From Tubiluchus corallicola (taxonomy: Eukaryota; Priapulida; Priapulimorpha; Priapulimorphida; Tubiluchidae), in assembly GCA_030141605.1 (NCBI GenBank), contig JAQGDQ010000154.1:60001-124000 (forward strand): a stretch of DNA of 64,000 nucleotides, written 5' to 3'. Under the pieces are notes generated by a model. That model searched no databases, had not been told where the DNA came from, and saw nothing but the letters and a program-made list of their open reading frames with translations. The position numbers were made by a program, and so were the translations under genes. Positions 62,407 to 64,000 of the stretch are shown piece after piece; position 1 is the stretch's first letter; each line of letters starts with the position of its first letter.

Positions 62407-62409
62407 ATA

Positions 62410-63215
62410 TTCTTAGTCATTTATCCTATTTTCGTGACTTTATTAGTTTTGTATTAGTAAAATATAACTAAATATATATATATATATAAAGTATTACTGG
62501 ATCACCAAAGCCTTGCTGAACTAGATAAATTATTGGTTTCCATGCTGAATGTGTTTGGCTAATGCCTCTTGAGCGTGGGATCTCATTGGGAAGGCAATTC
62601 AATGATATATGGTTGTTGCGTAACTTTTGTTATGAGTTCTAAATATTTTTTCTACATTGCTTTATAATTTCAGCTATTTTCATTATCGTGATCGGTTCTG
62701 CAGTTTACCAAACAGATCAATAGTTTAATGACGAGCCGATCGGAACTTGTTTATCGATCACCAATCACTGCCCTGCTCGGCCCATCACTATTTTAGACAG
62801 CATATGCAGATCACTGAAGTCTGAGCAGAGATTAGATTGAAAGTTATTTAAGAGTGCTGATCTCAGTGAGATTTTAGCCTGCGAAATGACAAACAACTTG
62901 AAATAAGCTACTTAACTATCGTGGAGATTCCAGTCATTAAATAGTCAAAAAAGTCATTCAATAGTAAATAAAGTTACTGTGTTTATGCATAAGTATCTGC
63001 TTTGTTTCTTTTCAGTAATTATTCAGTTATATATAGTTATATTTATATAACTATTAAACTAATATGTATATAGTTAATTAAACTACATGTATATTCTTTT
63101 TTCTGGATTATATAGAAAATGTCATAATTTTAAAAATTACTAATGTTTCCTAAATTAAACTGATAACATTAATGTCCACCAGTGTCTAAAAAATCTTTTT
63201 ATCTATATTCTGTAA
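62410..63215. other. Gene-poor spacer
   Basis: AT-rich; a short (AT)n run at about 62,474-62,489. Nothing else seen. Confidence 0.45.
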
Positions 63216-63216
63216 A

Positions 63217-63261
63217 GGATAGCAGACTGGGTGACTTTATAGTCTTTTTGCTATCCTTTCT
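63217..63261. repeat. Perfect short hairpin
   Basis: AAGGATAGCA...TGCTATCCTT, a 10-bp perfect stem with a loop of about 25 bases. Function unknown. Confidence 0.6.
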
Positions 63262-63324
63262 CAAGTTCTAGATCTATCTATACATTTTAACCATTCTTCG
63301 AAACTTATTAGAGATTCTTTTATT

Positions 63325-63385
63325 AATCATGTTTTATTGTAACACTATAAAGAGATAAATAAATTGAAATTGAATTGAATTATAT
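63325..63385 (+). repeat. LINE-like 3' tail
   Basis: 'agagataaataaattgaaat' then TGAATTGAATT. Short TTGAA-type tandem tails end many CR1/L2-like LINEs. No coding part adjoins. Confidence 0.35.
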
Positions 63386-63555
63386 CATACCTATCTTCAG
63401 AATCCGAAGCAAATTTGATGAGTTTACTTTTTTATTAGCATTAACGCAATTTAAACAAACTGATATGCTCTGTATTTGAAGAAATTTCTATAATATAAAA
63501 ATGGAGAATACGTTCAACTAAGAAATAGCTGATATGCCTTTCATTCATCTTACTT

Positions 63556-63722
63556 GGGGAAAAGGAGAAAAAATTAACTAGGTAACTCTGTAACTAGCTG
63601 TTAAAACTGTTAGTATTACAATAGCTGTGGGGCCTGATCAAGTGTGCACAAATGTGTTGTCTGGTACACTTAACCTTTGACCTTTTCACTATCATCATCA
63701 ATTGCTGGAACTGTGAAAAGGT
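63556..63722. mobile_element. MITE of the GCCTTTTC family (copy 4, truncated)
   Basis: Matches the right half of 18,380-18,761, including CTAGCTGTTAAAACTGTTA and TGGTACACTTAACCTTTGAC, ending ACTGTGAAAAGG. The left terminus is missing. Confidence 0.65.
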
Positions 63723-64000
63723 TTATTATCTAGGAACTTGAACTCATAGTGAGGCATACAGTTGAGAGCAGTAAGAAACATTGGATATAGTACATGTGCT
63801 GTGCATAGATGTTGGTGACTGTAAGTATTACTGTTGATGATGTTGTTGTCATGGTGACTGGAGTGGTCATTGTCGAGCGTGCATCACTTTGCTTTTAATA
63901 CAACTGCATTGTTGGTGTGATCAATATTTTACGGGTTACTTTGATGTGAAAGACAGAACAACTAATATTTATGGCTTTCACATGAAAGCAGTCAAGCCCT

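Noticed and set aside
62139-62420. 93-codon minus-strand and 81-codon plus-strand frames
   Set aside because: Lie within the CAGTGTTCCCTC-type MITE; the apparent protein is the repeat terminus.

Overview
This is animal nuclear DNA: AT-rich, with spliceosomal introns of about 0.2 to 2.7 kb, many short non-autonomous transposons (MITEs), SINE and LINE fragments, and long micro- and minisatellites. The gene content (presenilin, the Golgi protein ACBD3, and secreted PAN plus fibrinogen-like lectins) is metazoan. I cannot name the species. The lectins and the transposon load would suit a marine invertebrate, but that is a guess.

Layout. 1-6,480 is gene-poor: a possible solo LTR, a purine-rich repeat, a 26-bp tandem repeat and one weak candidate 3' exon. 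6,631-20,952 (minus strand) is a complete presenilin gene in 11 coding exons (466 aa, both catalytic aspartates and PALP intact). An alternative first coding exon in a compatible phase may lie at 22,979-23,167. 26,164-38,445 (plus strand, divergent from presenilin) is a complete ACBD3 gene in 9 exons (454 aa), with one GC-AG intron. 39,479-57,131 is a tandem segmental duplication. Each roughly 8.3-9.3 kb unit carries one minus-strand, five-exon gene for a secreted PAN/apple plus fibrinogen C-terminal domain protein (315 and 311 aa). 57,132-64,000 is gene-poor, with LINE remnants and MITEs.

Function. Presenilin is the intramembrane aspartyl protease of gamma-secretase. ACBD3 is a Golgi scaffold with acyl-CoA-binding and GOLD domains. 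The lectin-like pair is probably for extracellular recognition. The three loci share no pathway that I can see. Exon coordinates were derived by hand from homology, GT/GC-AG signals and codon phase; phases close exactly in all four complete genes.

Most notable: (i) a 1.04-kb, 26-copy 40-bp minisatellite fills most of the intron that splits the codon of the first catalytic aspartate of presenilin, and most units carry TAATATTAC in the loop of a small hairpin; (ii) the possible alternative presenilin N-terminus; (iii) two related MITEs with diverged termini around the ACBD3 5' end; (iv) a 5S-rRNA-derived SINE; (v) a recent lectin gene duplication with changes in the last fibrinogen exon.
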